DNA of 64,000 bases from assembly GCA_026239495.1 (NCBI GenBank), contig CP110830.1, forward strand, positions 1,798,001 to 1,862,000, in the 5' to 3' direction. This document shows positions 21,122 through 31,201 of the stretch, in pieces. The notes beneath the pieces are model-generated. The model was not told the origin of the DNA. It did no database searches and was given only the letters and a program-made list of their open reading frames with translations. Position 1 is the stretch's first letter. The number at the start of each line of letters is the position of its first letter. The DNA comes from Spiroplasma phoeniceum. GTDB taxonomy: Bacteria > Bacillota_I > Bacilli_A > Mycoplasmatales > Mycoplasmataceae. The position numbers and the translations under genes were made by a program.

Positions 21122-23503
21122 AGTTTCAAATAACTGAGAATTATTTTTTTAATTTAAAATGCTTTTTAATTCAAATTGAATTGGAAGCATTTTTAATTTT
21201 AAAACCCTGTTATAATTATTATACTCAACAATATAATTATCTATCATATTTTTTAGCTCATTAAAATTTTTGTATTTTGTTATATTTTTATTTTCTGTTT
21301 TTAAAATTGAAAACCAATTTTCAATAGGTGAATTATCTAAAAAATTTCCAATTCGAGACACACTTATAGTTGCTCCATAATCTCTTAATAAATCAAAATA
21401 TGCATGTGAAGTAAAATGAATACCTTGATCAAAATTAATTATTAATTGATCAGGTTTAATTTTTTGATTAATTAAGCTTTGTTTTAAACAATTAATTACT
21501 CAACTTACTGTTAGTGAGTATTCAACAATTGCATTACTAAATAAGTCTTTAATAGCAAATAAATATACTGATTCTGAATATATTTTAATTATTGTAATAT
21601 CAATTGATCATTTTTGATTAATTTGATTAGAATGAAAATTACGTTTAAGTAAATAGGGGTATTTTTTATGTTCACACAACATATTATTAAAATGTTTAAT
21701 TCGTTTTTTATGTTTAATTCTAACTTCAGAACATATTTGTAATATCTTCATATAACGATATACAGTACTTGCTGATATTTTTATTTTTTGTTCTTCCAAA
21801 TCAAGTTTTATTTATCGACGACCTTTATTTTTATTGTTTTTTCAAATTATTTTGATTATTTCTAATATATTTTAATCAATTTTTCATTCATATTTTTCAT
21901 GAATATTTTTATATTTATTTCATGTATCATATGAAATGCATAATATTTTTAAAAATCATCTTAATGGCAAGATTGAGTTGTTATTTAATTCGTTTTTAAT
22001 AAAATCAATTTGTTTTCTAATATTCATCTTTGTTTTTGTTTTTGGAAGAGATTCAAGCTTTTTTAAAATATTATTTTCTACTTTTATTTGTTCATTTTCT
22101 TTTGTTAATAAATATATAGTTTCATCATGCGGATTATTAAAAATTGGCATTTTTTTAATACATATTCGTTTATCGAATTTTTTATCTTTATTCAAAATAT
22201 TAATTCACATAGAAATAGTTACAGTACTTATTTCATATTCTTTAGATATTAAAGATATTGATTTATTATATTCGTAATATTCGTTAATAATTTTAGTTTT
22301 AAATTCAATATCATGGTCTTTTGAACCTTTAGTTTTACCCTTTGCCATATAAAAAAATTTTTTCCTAATTTTATATATTAGACTTCTTGCATAACCCATT
22401 AAAATAATTTCAAATATTTGTAAAAAGGGGTTAATATAAAATTATAATTTTAATTAATTATGTCTTTTATTTAAAAATTTAATATTTTGCAACAACGAAA
22501 AATTATTTTATTATTCAAATTCGTTAATTTTAAATAAATCTTTTATGATAACTATAATAATTGTAAATTATAAATTGAAGCAATTAAATTAAATCTTAAA
22601 CTAAATCGTTTTCTACGATTTCTATATTTTTCTGTAATAATTTTAAATTTTTTAAGAATAGCAAAAATATTTTCAATAATAATTCTTATTTTTGAAACTA
22701 GTCTATTATGTTGTTTTTGTTATTTATTTAAATGTTTTTTCTTAGTTTTCTTTGTGGGCATTATAACATTATTGTGAATTTTTTGTATTCCTTGATAACC
22801 ACTATCAACTATTAATTTGGTATTTTTTAAAATTGCGATTTTTGATTCTTTAAATAAAGCATAATCGTGTTTTTTAGCAAGCGAAAAACTTGTTGCAATA
22901 ATTTTTTTGGTTTCTTGTTCGATAATTACTTGTGTTTTAATAGTGTGTTTTTTCTTTTTACCAGAATAAGATTGTTTTTGTCTTTTTTTGGGCGTTGGAT
23001 TGGGGTTTCGGTAACATCAATAATAATAGTTTTATCATTAAAATAATCATTTATTAGTGCTTTTTTACCAGCAACTTGCTGAAAATCAGGGTGTTTAATT
23101 AAAATATCTTCAATTCACTTGATATTGCGATAACAATTAGCTTCACTAATTCCGAAATTTTTTCCAAGATGAAAATAAGTTCGATATTCTCGTCAATACG
23201 ATAAAGTCATCAATAATCGATTTTCTAGTGATAATTTATTAGCTTTGCCACCTTTTTTAAATTTTTCTATTTCAGCTACTTGTAAAATATCTAACATTTT
23301 ATTAAAAATATCTTGTTTTATTCCTGTTAATCTTAATCATTCTTTATCATTAATATTTTTAAATTCATCAAATTTCATAATTTAATATCCTCATAAATTA
23401 TATTTTATAATAATATTTTAATAATAAAACCAGGTATCGCAAGAAGTCTATTTAATAATAACCTAGAAATCTTTTTTATTTCATATTCTCAGTTAAAAGA
23501 AAC
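21122..23503 (-). mobile_element. IS3-like element (family B) inserted in family A, itself interrupted
   Basis: Ends share a TTTC..AATAACTGAGAAT inverted repeat (near 21131 and 23497). orfA starts MAKGKTKGSKDHDIEF. orfB holds the HTH_21 region, the WSIDIT first Asp region, a DQGIHF second Asp and the Glu in DNSPIENWFSILK. An IS5-like element at 22380-23449 sits in the leader just before orfA. The reading frame also has scattered frameshifts, so no working transposase is expected. Confidence 0.75.
22380..23449 (-). mobile_element. IS5-like type I element, defective copy
   Basis: 1070 bp with AGACTTCTTGC ends, flanked by direct ATT triplets on both sides. Comparison with the uninterrupted family-B leader near 46170-46200 shows exactly one ATT before insertion, so ATT is a true 3-bp target duplication. 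orfB contains a Glu-to-stop change soon after its MPTKK motif, so this copy cannot make transposase. Confidence 0.85.
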
Positions 23504-23808
23504 GTTGTAGTGTTTAAAATTACTTTTTTAAAATTTATTTGTCATGAATTAAGTGTTTTTATATTTACTTTATATTTTTTTGAAATATAAGTAAGCGATG
23601 TTTGTTCAATTTGTTTTACTGGATTTTTTCTAAATTCTGCAGTATATGTTTTAAATTTTTTGCCTTTTTTGCCAAATAAAAATGCACCTCCTCTAAAAGT
23701 TTAGTAAAGTTTTTTTTTAATTTTATTTACTTTTTGGGGCGCAGTCCTTTAATTATGTTTTTTTTATTTTTTTAATATTTACTTTCTTTGTTGAAAAGGA
23801 TTTTGAAA

Positions 23809-24060
23809 TTAATGTGCTTTAAGCATTAATCTGCTCTTAACACGAGCAGCTTTATTAACATGATAAATTCCTTTAGTAACTGCTTTGTCAACTAAACTAA
23901 TTGCAGTATTAACTAATTGTGATGCTTTTTCTTCCTGTGCGTTAATAGCGATTTCTGCTTTTTTGATTGCTGTTTTTACTGATGATTTAAAAGATTTATT
24001 TGCTAAATTAGCTTTTGAATTTGTTTTAACTCTTTTAATTTGTGATTTAATATTAGCCAT
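23809..24060 (-). CDS. rpsT: 30S ribosomal protein S20
   Basis: 83 aa, strongly basic, starting MANIKSQIKRVKTNSKANLAN and ending RVKSRLMLKAH. It is a primary 16S rRNA binder. GAAAGGAG ribosome site lies just upstream on the minus strand. Transcribed alone, divergent from the next gene. Confidence 0.95.
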   Translation of the reverse strand: MANIKSQIKRVKTNSKANLANKSFKSSVKTAIKKAEIAINAQEEKASQLVNTAISLVDKAVTKGIYHVNKAARVKSRLMLKAH

Positions 24061-24205
24061 TTTTGCTCTCCTTTCGACTTTTAAGACACAAAAAAATTAT
24101 AGCAAATAGATAAAAAAGTGTAAAGGAAAGTACTACTTTTTTTAATATTTTATCATTTTTTTTAAATATATCTGTATAATAATTGTAAAGTAGGTAAATA
24201 TAGAA

Positions 24206-24493
24206 ATGGGATATTATTATCAACACCTTTTAGGGTTTTCTTTTCATTGTTTGCAACGAATTCGAGAACGAATTCCTGCTTTTAAAAATGAAAATGACTG
24301 AATTATTAAAGAAAAAATTATTAAAATGATTGATAATTCTTCTGATCGAATTGAGACAACAAAAAATTTATATATTAAATTAGATGATTTAAAAGCGAAC
24401 TTATATGTTGTAGTTGCAAAACAGACAAGATTAATTGTAACATTAACGCCAATGAGTCCTGGAAAATTATTGGATATTATTACAAGGAATTAA
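24206..24493 (+). CDS. hypothetical protein, 95 aa
   Basis: Starts MGYYYQHLLGFSFHCLQRIRERI, one UGA Trp, no membrane segment. Its size and the C-terminal strand-rich part (LYVVVAKQTRLIVTLTPMSP) are a little like RelE/BrnT-type small proteins, but I do not claim that: no antitoxin partner lies next to it. The ribosome site is weak (TAGGTAAA). Sits between rpsT and rpiB. Confidence 0.6.
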
Positions 24494-24555
24494 TTTTTTT
24501 TATTTAAAAAATAAATATGTTATAGTTAAACTGTAGGAAAAAGAGAACAAAAAGA

Positions 24556-24987
24556 ATGAAAATTGTGATTGGGAATGATCATACGGGTATTGAAATGAAA
24601 AATGCAATTGTTAAACATTTAATTGCACAAAAATATGAAATTATTAATTTAGGCACAGATAATATTGAGGCATTTGATTATCCTGATATTGGTAGAGCTG
24701 TTGGTGAACGCGTAATTAAAGAAAAAAATAGTATTGGAATTATAATTTGTGGAACAGGAATTGGAATTTCAATTGCGGCAAATAAAGTAAAAGGAATTAG
24801 AGCGGCATTGTGTAATGAAACAATGCTAGCAAAATTAGCGCGCGAACATAATAATGCCAATGTTTTGGCATTTGGCGCTAGAGTTATTGCAAATCAAAAT
24901 GCAATTTGAATTGTTGATATGTTTTTAAATAGTACTTTTGATGCTGGTCGTCATGCGCTTCGTGTTGAAAAACTTAATAACCTTTAG
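24556..24987 (+). CDS. rpiB: ribose-5-phosphate isomerase B
   Basis: 143 aa. NDHTGIEMK near the start, the catalytic Cys in IICGTGIGISIAANK, and the ALCNETMLAKLAREHNNANV motif define RpiB (LacA/RpiB family). It interconverts ribulose-5-P and ribose-5-P, feeding PRPP synthesis by prs further on. One UGA Trp. Ribosome site is a weak AAAGAG. Confidence 0.93.
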
Positions 24988-24996
24988 GATAAAATT

Positions 24997-27513
24997 ATGA
25001 ATAATTGATATAATTTATTTTTGTATAATTTTTTAAAAATTTTACTTATGTCAGGATATATAACTAACTTGGTTAAAAAAGGAATAAAATCTTTTTATCA
25101 ATGAGTTTTTATTATTCAGCATTTTTGTTTTTGGTTAGCATTATCATGTTCACTAACTTTAAATTATAATTTTATCATTTTTGATTTTGCTAAAAATATT
25201 AATTCAATTACTCTTTTATTAGTAGCTAGTACATCTTTATATGCGGCAATCTTTTTTATTCCATCTTCATAAATTACAGGATTATTTCAAAGTCGGAAAT
25301 TATAGTTTTTAATTTCATATTGCTTAATGTTTTTAAGAATTTTATTAGTTTTTATTTTACCGCAAAATTGAATTAATATGATTATTTGTACGATTACTTT
25401 TGGCTTTGGTGTTTCAACAAATTCATTATGATATTTAAGTTTTAATGAGATTTATTTTTATCGAACTAATCCTTTTGCAACAGTAACTTTAAATTTACCA
25501 ATTGTTGTAGTAGCGAATATGACTGGTGCAAATGTATTGATGTTTGTTAAAAATTTTAATAATAGTGAATTAATATTCCATTATATTATTTTTGGAATAA
25601 CTACTATTATCCTAATTATCCTAATATTTTCATTTGCTTTTTGTTTTTATATGCCGGAAATTAAAAACAATATTGGCGCTTTTTTTCCGAAATTTTTTAA
25701 ACATTTTAGTACATTTTCATGATGAAAAATTATTTTTATTCTTAGTCTATTATTTTTTATTGCTATTTTAAGAGAATTAAGTCAAGGTGATTTTTTAAAT
25801 ATTATTTTAGCACAATAAACTTGAGTACATTATCACAGTAAAATGATGGCGGAATATTATTTACATTTAGTTCAGGAAATTTGATGGTTTGCACAAATTA
25901 TTGAATCAATTTCTATTTTTTTTATTAGAAAAATTGGAATTAAGAATTCATTAATTTTAGGATTAATAATTTGAATTATATATTTTGTTTTTGTTGCTAT
26001 CATTCCAATTCCGGAAGTTTTATTAATTTGTCAATTTTTAAATGGTTTTGCAATGATATTTTTGTTTGTAATTTTATTTTCAATTACAATGATGTGCAAT
26101 TATCGGATTCAAAATCAACCTGTAACGGGTTTTTCAGCATTAAATGCTTTAGTAACACTTCTTGTAAAGTTCTTAATTCGGGTTTTTACGCATTATCAAG
26201 CTGGTATTTTTAGTAATTTAAATTTAGATTGAAATTTACCATTTATTAAAAATTATTTATTTTTAGATTCATTAGACTTCTTGCGTAACCTATTAAAAAA
26301 TTGCAAATATTTTTAAAAAGACAATAATAGAAAAATATAATTTTAATTAATTATGTTTTTTATTTAAAAATTTAATATTTTGCCACAACAAAAAATGAAT
26401 TTATTATTTAAATTCTTTAATTTTAAATAAATCTTCTATGCTAACTGCAAATTATAAACTGAAGCAATTAAATTAAATCTTAAACTAAATCGTTTTCTTC
26501 AATTACGATATTTTTCTGTAATAATTTTAAATTTTTTAAGAATAGCAAAAATATTTTCAATAATAATTCTCATTTTTGAAATTATTCTATTACCTTGTTT
26601 TTGTACTTTATTTAAAGGGTTTTTCTTTGTTTTTTTGTAGGTATTAGAACATTATTGTGAATTTTTTGAATTCCTTGATAACCACTATCAACTATTAATT
26701 TGGTATTTTTTAAAATTGAGATTTTTGATTCTTTAAATAAAGCATAATCATGTTTTTTACCAAGTGAAAAACTTGTTGCAATAATTTTTTTGGTTTCTTG
26801 TTCGATAATTACTTGTGTTTTAATAGTGTGTTTTTTCTTTTTACCAGAATAAGATTGTTTTTGTCTTTTTTTGGGCGTTGGATTGGGGTTTCGGTAGCAT
26901 CAATAATAATAGTTTTATCATTAAAATAATCATTTATTAGCGCTTTTTTACCAGCAACTTGCTGAAAATCAGGGTGTTTAATTAAAATATCTTCAATTCA
27001 CTTGATATTGCGATAACAACTAGATTCAATAATATCAAAACTTTTAGCAAGATGAAAATAAGTCCGATATTCTCGTCAATACGATAAAGTCATCAGTAGC
27101 TGATTTTCTAGTGATAATTTATTAGTTTTGCCACCTTTTTTAAATTTTTCTATTTCAGCTACTTGTAAAATATTTAACATTTTATTAAAAGTAGCTTTTT
27201 TGCTCCGGTTAATCGCAATAATTCTTTATCATTAATAAAATTAAATTTATCAAATTTCATAATTTTAATCTCCTATAATTTCTATTTTAATTTAAAAATA
27301 TTTTATAGGAATTTTAAAATAATTAGATTATGTTATGCAAGAAACCTATTAAAGCAAGTTATTTTATATTTATATTTAAGCTGTGCCATTAGCTACTTTA
27401 TTTTAATTGTTGTTGGTTTCTTTAGCGCTAAATTTATTAGTTGTGAATATTATAATCGCAACCAAGTTGAAAGTAAGATTAGTGAATTAGTTGGAATGGT
27501 TGTTATCCATTAG
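24997..27513 (+). pseudogene. multi-pass membrane transporter-like gene, destroyed
   Basis: Encodes a polytopic protein (MFS-like pattern of about 12 hydrophobic segments, for instance FHYIIFGITTIILIILIFSF and LILGLIIWIIYFVFVAII), starting MNNWYNLFLYNF. It has in-frame TAA/TAG stops (near 25270, 25307 and 25816), and an IS5-like type II element is inserted at 26274. The 3' end resumes at 27348 and reads YFILIVVGFFSAKFISCEYYNRN to a TAG at 27513. Substrate unknown. Confidence 0.75.
26274..27347 (-). mobile_element. IS5-like element, type II, defective
   Basis: 1074 bp, related to type I but clearly diverged (the orfB start region and ends differ). It is flanked by direct ATT triplets, so its target duplication is visible. 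Right end reads GCAAGAAACCT, with two changes from the left repeat. Frame breaks in orfA and orfB make it inactive. It splits a membrane-transporter pseudogene. Confidence 0.8.
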
Positions 27514-27558
27514 ATTGATCAAAAAATTGCTTTAAAAAAATATTTACAAAAAAAGAAG

Positions 27559-27786
27559 CTACATAATAACTTCTACCGCAATAATATCAGGCATTTCTTG
27601 TTTAACAATTTGTTCAACACCATCTTTAATTGTTGAATCAATTAATCCACAACCAACACACGCTCCTGCTAAACGAACATAAACAATATTATTTTTAACT
27701 TCAACAAATTCAATATCGCCGCCATCTTGATTAATATAAGGGCGAAGATTATCAATAATATCTTTTGCTTTATTTGTTTGTGTCAT
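27559..27786 (-). CDS. NifU C-terminal-domain Fe-S scaffold protein
   Basis: 75 aa. DGGDIEFVEV and the two-Cys motif CVGCG are the hallmarks of the NifU C-terminal (Nfu) domain, which carries an Fe-S cluster for delivery. ATG at 27786 chosen because AAGGTGG lies at the right distance; a GTG at 27795 would add three residues. Alone on the minus strand. Confidence 0.9.
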   Translation of the reverse strand: MTQTNKAKDIIDNLRPYINQDGGDIEFVEVKNNIVYVRLAGACVGCGLIDSTIKDGVEQIVKQEMPDIIAVEVIM

Positions 27787-27921
27787 TCTAACCACCTTCA
27801 GTGTTTAATTATAGCATTTTTATAACAAAGTTAGTTTAATTAATTATGGATATGTATATAATAATAGGTAGAGATTCAATTTAGAATTTTTATTGGAGTT
27901 TAAATGTTTAGAGGAGGACTA

Positions 27922-28944
27922 ATGGAAGAAAAAAGTTTTAGCATATACGGCCTATCTGCTGGAATAAAATTAGCAGACGAAATTTGTAAAATTTTAGGTG
28001 TAACAAGACAAGAAATGGAAACTGTTCGTTTTGCTGATGGCGAAATTTTGGTACGGCCAATTAATTCAGTGCGGGGTAAAGATGTTTATATTATTCAATC
28101 AACATCTTGACCAGTCAATGAGAATCTAATGGAATTATTAATTGCGATTGATGCTCTAAAACGAGGTAGCGCACAAAGCATTAATGTGATTATTCCTTAC
28201 TTTGGATATTCTCGTCAAGATCGAAAAGCACGTGGTCGCCAACCAATTACATGTAAATTAGTGGCAAATATGTTAACAACAGCAGGGGCAACAATAGTAA
28301 TGACTGTTGATTTACACTCTCCACAATCAGTTGGTTTTTTTGATGTTCCAGTTGATGATTTAAGCTCAACACAAGAATTAATAAGAACAATTGTTCGAAA
28401 AATTGAAGAAGAACATCTTAAAGAAGAAATAACAATTGTTTCAACAGACCACGGTGGATTAGTACGGGCACGAGATGTGGCTAATCGTTTAGGAAATTTA
28501 GCTGGTAATATTGCAGTAATTGATAAGCGCCGCCCAAAACCAAATGTTAGTGAAGTTCAATTTATTTTAGGAGATGTCAAAGACCGTATTTGTTTTATTG
28601 TTGATGATATGATTGATACAGCTGGCACAATTTGTAATGCAGCAAAAGCATTAAAACAGCATGGGGCAAAAGCAGTTTATTTATTAGCATGCCATGGAGT
28701 ATTTTCACCCCCAGCAAAAGAGCGTTTAACAGAACTTATTAATGATGGCACAGTTAAAAAGGTTATTGTTACAAACACAATTGATATTAATCAAGAACGA
28801 TTATTTGACGGGTTAGAAGTCATTTCAATTGCTGATTTAATTTCACAGATGATTAGAGCAATGATTGAAAAACGTAGTTTATCAGATGTTTATTTAAAAT
28901 GTAATAAGCAAATAAAAAAAATAATTGAGAAAATAAAAAAATAA
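27922..28944 (+). CDS. prs: ribose-phosphate pyrophosphokinase (PRPP synthetase)
   Basis: 340 aa. FADGEILVRPINSVRG, YFGYSRQDRKARGRQPI, VDLHSPQSVGFFD and the PRPP loop CFIVDDMIDTAGTI are all present. It makes PRPP for nucleotide salvage (upp in this window) and synthesis. Start at 27922 follows GAGGAGG; a further ATG upstream at 27904 is less likely. Followed by a clear terminator. Confidence 0.96.
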
Positions 28945-28954
28945 AATAGTTGGT

Positions 28955-28992
28955 AAAGTTTGCATTGTTTAGTTAAGAAATGCAAACTTTTT
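28955..28992 (+). terminator. intrinsic terminator of prs
   Basis: 12-bp perfect stem AAAGTTTGCATT / AATGCAAACTTT, 12-nt loop, then a run of T. Confidence 0.9.
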
Positions 28993-29141
28993 TTATAATA
29001 TCTTAAAAAAAGAGTAATTTATTTATGATTAGATAATCAATTTTAAAGTAGTTTTTTGCTATAATTAAATTAAGGAAAAACTATTTATCAAAATTATTAA
29101 TAATATGCAAGAAGTATAATATTTCGTGTAATATACAAAAT

Positions 29142-29342
29142 GCGACGATTTGGTTATTAAATAATTTGCCTGGTATTAAAGATGTATATAATTTTATAAA
29201 TGGTATATTACATGTATTTAGTAATGTTTCTAATTTATTTAATAATATTGGTAATTTATTTGCTTTTGATATTACATTTAAGATTATGTTAAGTTCTATA
29301 TTGGTGTTAGCAATGGTTAGCTGACTTTTACGCTATTTTTAG
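29142..29342 (+). pseudogene. small membrane protein fragment, plectrovirus-like
   Basis: An open frame without a clear start reads TIWLLNNLPGIKDVYNF...FKIMLSSILVLAMVSWLLRYF to a TAG, with a membrane helix near the C-terminus. Its form fits small virion or membrane proteins of Spiroplasma filamentous viruses (SpV1-type). The link is from memory of the family and not proven here. The next fragments continue the same virus-like run. Confidence 0.45.
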
Positions 29343-29354
29343 TAGTAAATAATA

Positions 29355-29585
29355 ATGTTGTTAGTAAAAATAGTAAGGCGGTGCACGATAAACAACCGCA
29401 CCACCTTACTTAAAGGGGTAAAAGCTGCGGATGGACTTAGGGGGCACGCCCCTTCACTTGATAATAAAGGAGTGGAACATTGTATTTCAATTTCAGGAAT
29501 TAGACCAAATAAAGATCCATTTAAAACTGAATATATAATTAGAGACCCCAATATATGGGAAAATAATATAAGAATCGGGCAATAA
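29355..29585 (+). CDS. virus-like hypothetical ORF (fragment)
   Basis: Frame open from 29355, but the first third covers the GC-rich hairpin and is unlikely to be coding. The believable part follows the AAAGGAG at 29466 and reads EHCISISGIRPNKDPFKTEY...NIWENNIRIGQ. I know no function. It fits the size and setting of SpV1-type plectrovirus genes and may be the shortened end of one. Confidence 0.4.
   Translation: MLLVKIVRRCTINNRTTLLKGVKAADGLRGHAPSLDNKGVEHCISISGIRPNKDPFKTEYIIRDPNIWENNIRIGQ
29372..29410. repeat. GC-rich 13-bp inverted repeat in virus-like DNA
   Basis: AGTAAGGCGGTGC / GCACCACCTTACT with a 13-nt loop, one G-T pair. It stands out from the AT-rich surroundings. Read on the minus strand it is followed by ATTTTT, like a terminator. 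It could also be a viral origin or packaging hairpin. A smaller GGGG(CACG)CCCC hairpin lies at about 29440-29452. Confidence 0.6.
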
Positions 29586-29595
29586 TTAAGTATAA

Positions 29596-29844
29596 ATGGT
29601 AATGATTTATATAGTTCTTTGTTTAATAAAGAAATTATATTTGCGCGCTTTATTAATAAGTACTTATGTTTTTGGATCTATATTTATTTCAAGTTTTATA
29701 AATATGATGCGTGAAAATATGCCATTTTTTCAAAGTGCTTTGGGAACTATTGACCGTATTCCTACTCCGTTAATAAGTGAAGATAGCATTTCTAATGAAG
29801 ATAATATTTTAAATTCAAATTATTTATTTGATAATGAGCTTTAA
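29596..29844 (+). CDS. virus-like hypothetical membrane ORF (fragment)
   Basis: 82 aa: an N-terminal hydrophobic part (LRALLISTYVFGSIFISSFI) and a polar tail ending NYLFDNEL. There is no strong ribosome site. Probably the C-terminal remnant of a longer plectrovirus-like membrane protein, since the preceding frame ends just before it. Function unknown. Confidence 0.35.
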   Translation: MVMIYIVLCLIKKLYLRALLISTYVFGSIFISSFINMMRENMPFFQSALGTIDRIPTPLISEDSISNEDNILNSNYLFDNEL

Positions 29845-30196
29845 ACATATTTTTTAAGAATTTTATGTATTTAATATGAATTACTAATTGATAAATTTAA
29901 ATGATTTTAGGAAATGTTTATATAATTTAAAATATAGTTTTAGTAACTTTAATTTTGTTAAAGAAAAAGTGGATTGGTAGATTAATTGATATAATAATGA
30001 ACAAATTTTTCTAAAATATCAAATATCTCCTATAAATGCACGAAGTTTATGATAAAATAATATAAAATTTAAAAACTTTAAAAAAGTGAACTTATATGGG
30101 TAGATACATAAGTATTGTTTTTACAATTTAAATGTAAATTTTATTGGTATATTTTACTTTTTTTGTTACAATTAATACAATTTAATACTTACAATA
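29845..30196. other. no gene seen; leader and promoter region of guaB
   Basis: About 350 bp of AT-rich non-coding DNA. A possible promoter lies just before the riboswitch (TTGTTA with TACAAT/TTTAAT near 30160-30185). No tRNA or other RNA gene was recognised. Confidence 0.4.
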
Positions 30197-30263
30197 ATCC
30201 TATATATACTAGAAATATGGTCTAGTGTCTCTACAGTTAACCTTAAATTAAACACTATAGGTC
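30197..30263 (+). promoter_or_regulatory. purine riboswitch aptamer, guanine type
   Basis: P1 CCTATA/TATAGG encloses J1/2 TATA, P2 CTAG/CTAG around an ATATGG loop, J2/3 GTCTCTAC, and P3 with loop CCTTAAA. This order matches the purine riboswitch; loops L2 (GG) and L3 (CC) can make the kissing pairs. The specificity base in J3/1 (aCTATA) is C, so guanine or hypoxanthine, not adenine, is predicted. It lies 100 bp before guaB, a known guanine-riboswitch target. P3 is short and weak. Confidence 0.75.
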
Positions 30264-30289
30264 TTAATTTATTTTTAATTTGTTAAGAC
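30261..30289 (+). terminator. possible riboswitch expression-platform hairpin
   Basis: GTCTTAA pairs with TTAAGAC right after the aptamer and shares its first G with P1, so the two could compete. The T-tract after it is interrupted (tgtttgttaattggtttt), so termination is unsure. Confidence 0.4.
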
Positions 30290-30363
30290 TGTTTGTTAAT
30301 TGGTTTTAATGCTCACGATTCTTTTATTAAATTTTTTGTATTAAATATTTTGGAGAAACAAAC

Positions 30364-31201
30364 GTGCAAATTAAAAAATCTTATACCTTTGATGATCTAC
30401 TATTAGTTTCACAAAAATCATATATTTTACCATATCAGATTGACTTAAAAACTAAAATAACAAAAAATATTGAATTAAAGATTCCTTTTATATCTTCAGC
30501 AATGGATAATGTTACTGAATCAAAATTGGCAATCGCAATTGCTCTCGAGGGTGGAATTGGAATTATTCATAAAAATTTATCAATTGATAAACAAGCAGCA
30601 GAAGTTGAAAAAGTTAAACGTAATGAATCAGGTTTTATTATTAACCCGATAACATTAAAACCAACAATGACAGTTCAGGATGCTGAAAATATTATAGCTC
30701 AGTATCGTATTTCTGTTTTACCAATTGTTGATGAAGAAAACAGATTATTGGGAATAATTACAAATTGGGATATTAGAGCATGTCATGATTTAACTGCTTC
30801 TGTGGATAAATTTATGACTGTAAAAAAATTAATCACAACTCATGAAAATATTGATTTAGAAAAAGCAAAAGATATTTTGTTAAATAATCGTATTGAAAAA
30901 CTACCAATAATTAATGAAAAAAATTTGTTAATTGGGTTAATTACCATTAAAGATATTAATAATCGCGATGAATATCCTAATGTTTGTAAAGATCAACAAG
31001 GACAATTACGAGTAGGTGTAGACGTTGGAATTGATGAAAATACATTATTACGTGTTGAAAAAACTTGTTGCCGTTGGAGCTGATGTAATTGTTGTTGACT
31101 CAGCGCATGGTCATAGTCAAGGTATTATTAATATGGTTAAAAAAATTAAGGTAGTAAGAAAAAGGTTTAGGTTTTGGTATAAAAAGTATTTTTTTACTAT
31201 T
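30364..31201 (+). pseudogene. guaB: IMP dehydrogenase, truncated by IS and frameshifted
   Basis: Starts GTG after GGAG. Reads YTFDDLLLVSQKSYILP, PFISSAMDNVTESKLA, GGIGIIHKNLS and then a CBS-domain pair, typical of GuaB. The frame slips near 31055 (RVEK into [18 protein letters not shown]). At 31202 an IS5-like element replaces everything after VKKIK. The half with the catalytic Cys loop and the flap is lost, so the protein cannot make XMP. No 3' part resumes after the IS. The riboswitch upstream is now orphaned. Confidence 0.9.

Larger units (their letters stand above)
20761..23746 (-). mobile_element. IS3-like element (family A), split by two nested insertions
   Basis: Ends carry GACTGCGCCC inverted repeats (20762 on, and ending at 23746). 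The segments 20761-21121 and 23504-23746 are the 3' and 5' parts of one IS3-family element. Both match the family-A copy at 40738-41440: orfA-like TYTAEFRKN and the orfB N-terminal region (GLKRSYW, FGYRRITKYLKEDYD). Everything between them is a later insertion of family B, which in turn carries an IS5-like element. The family-A transposase is broken by stops even outside the insertion. Confidence 0.7.

Noticed and set aside
21936-22277. 113-aa plus-strand ORF with membrane-like sequence
   Set aside because: Antisense shadow of the IS3-like orfA; hydrophobicity comes from the reverse reading of Lys/Asn-rich coding. The same holds for 46348-46626.
24206-24493. Toxin of a toxin-antitoxin pair
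   Set aside because: Size is suggestive, but there is no partner gene next to it and no catalytic motif that I can name.
29095-29120. Leftover IS right end (TATGCAAGAAGTATAAT) next to the virus-like fragment
   Set aside because: It resembles TTATGCAAGAAGTCTA but with mismatches and no further IS sequence beside it; chance in AT-rich DNA is likely.
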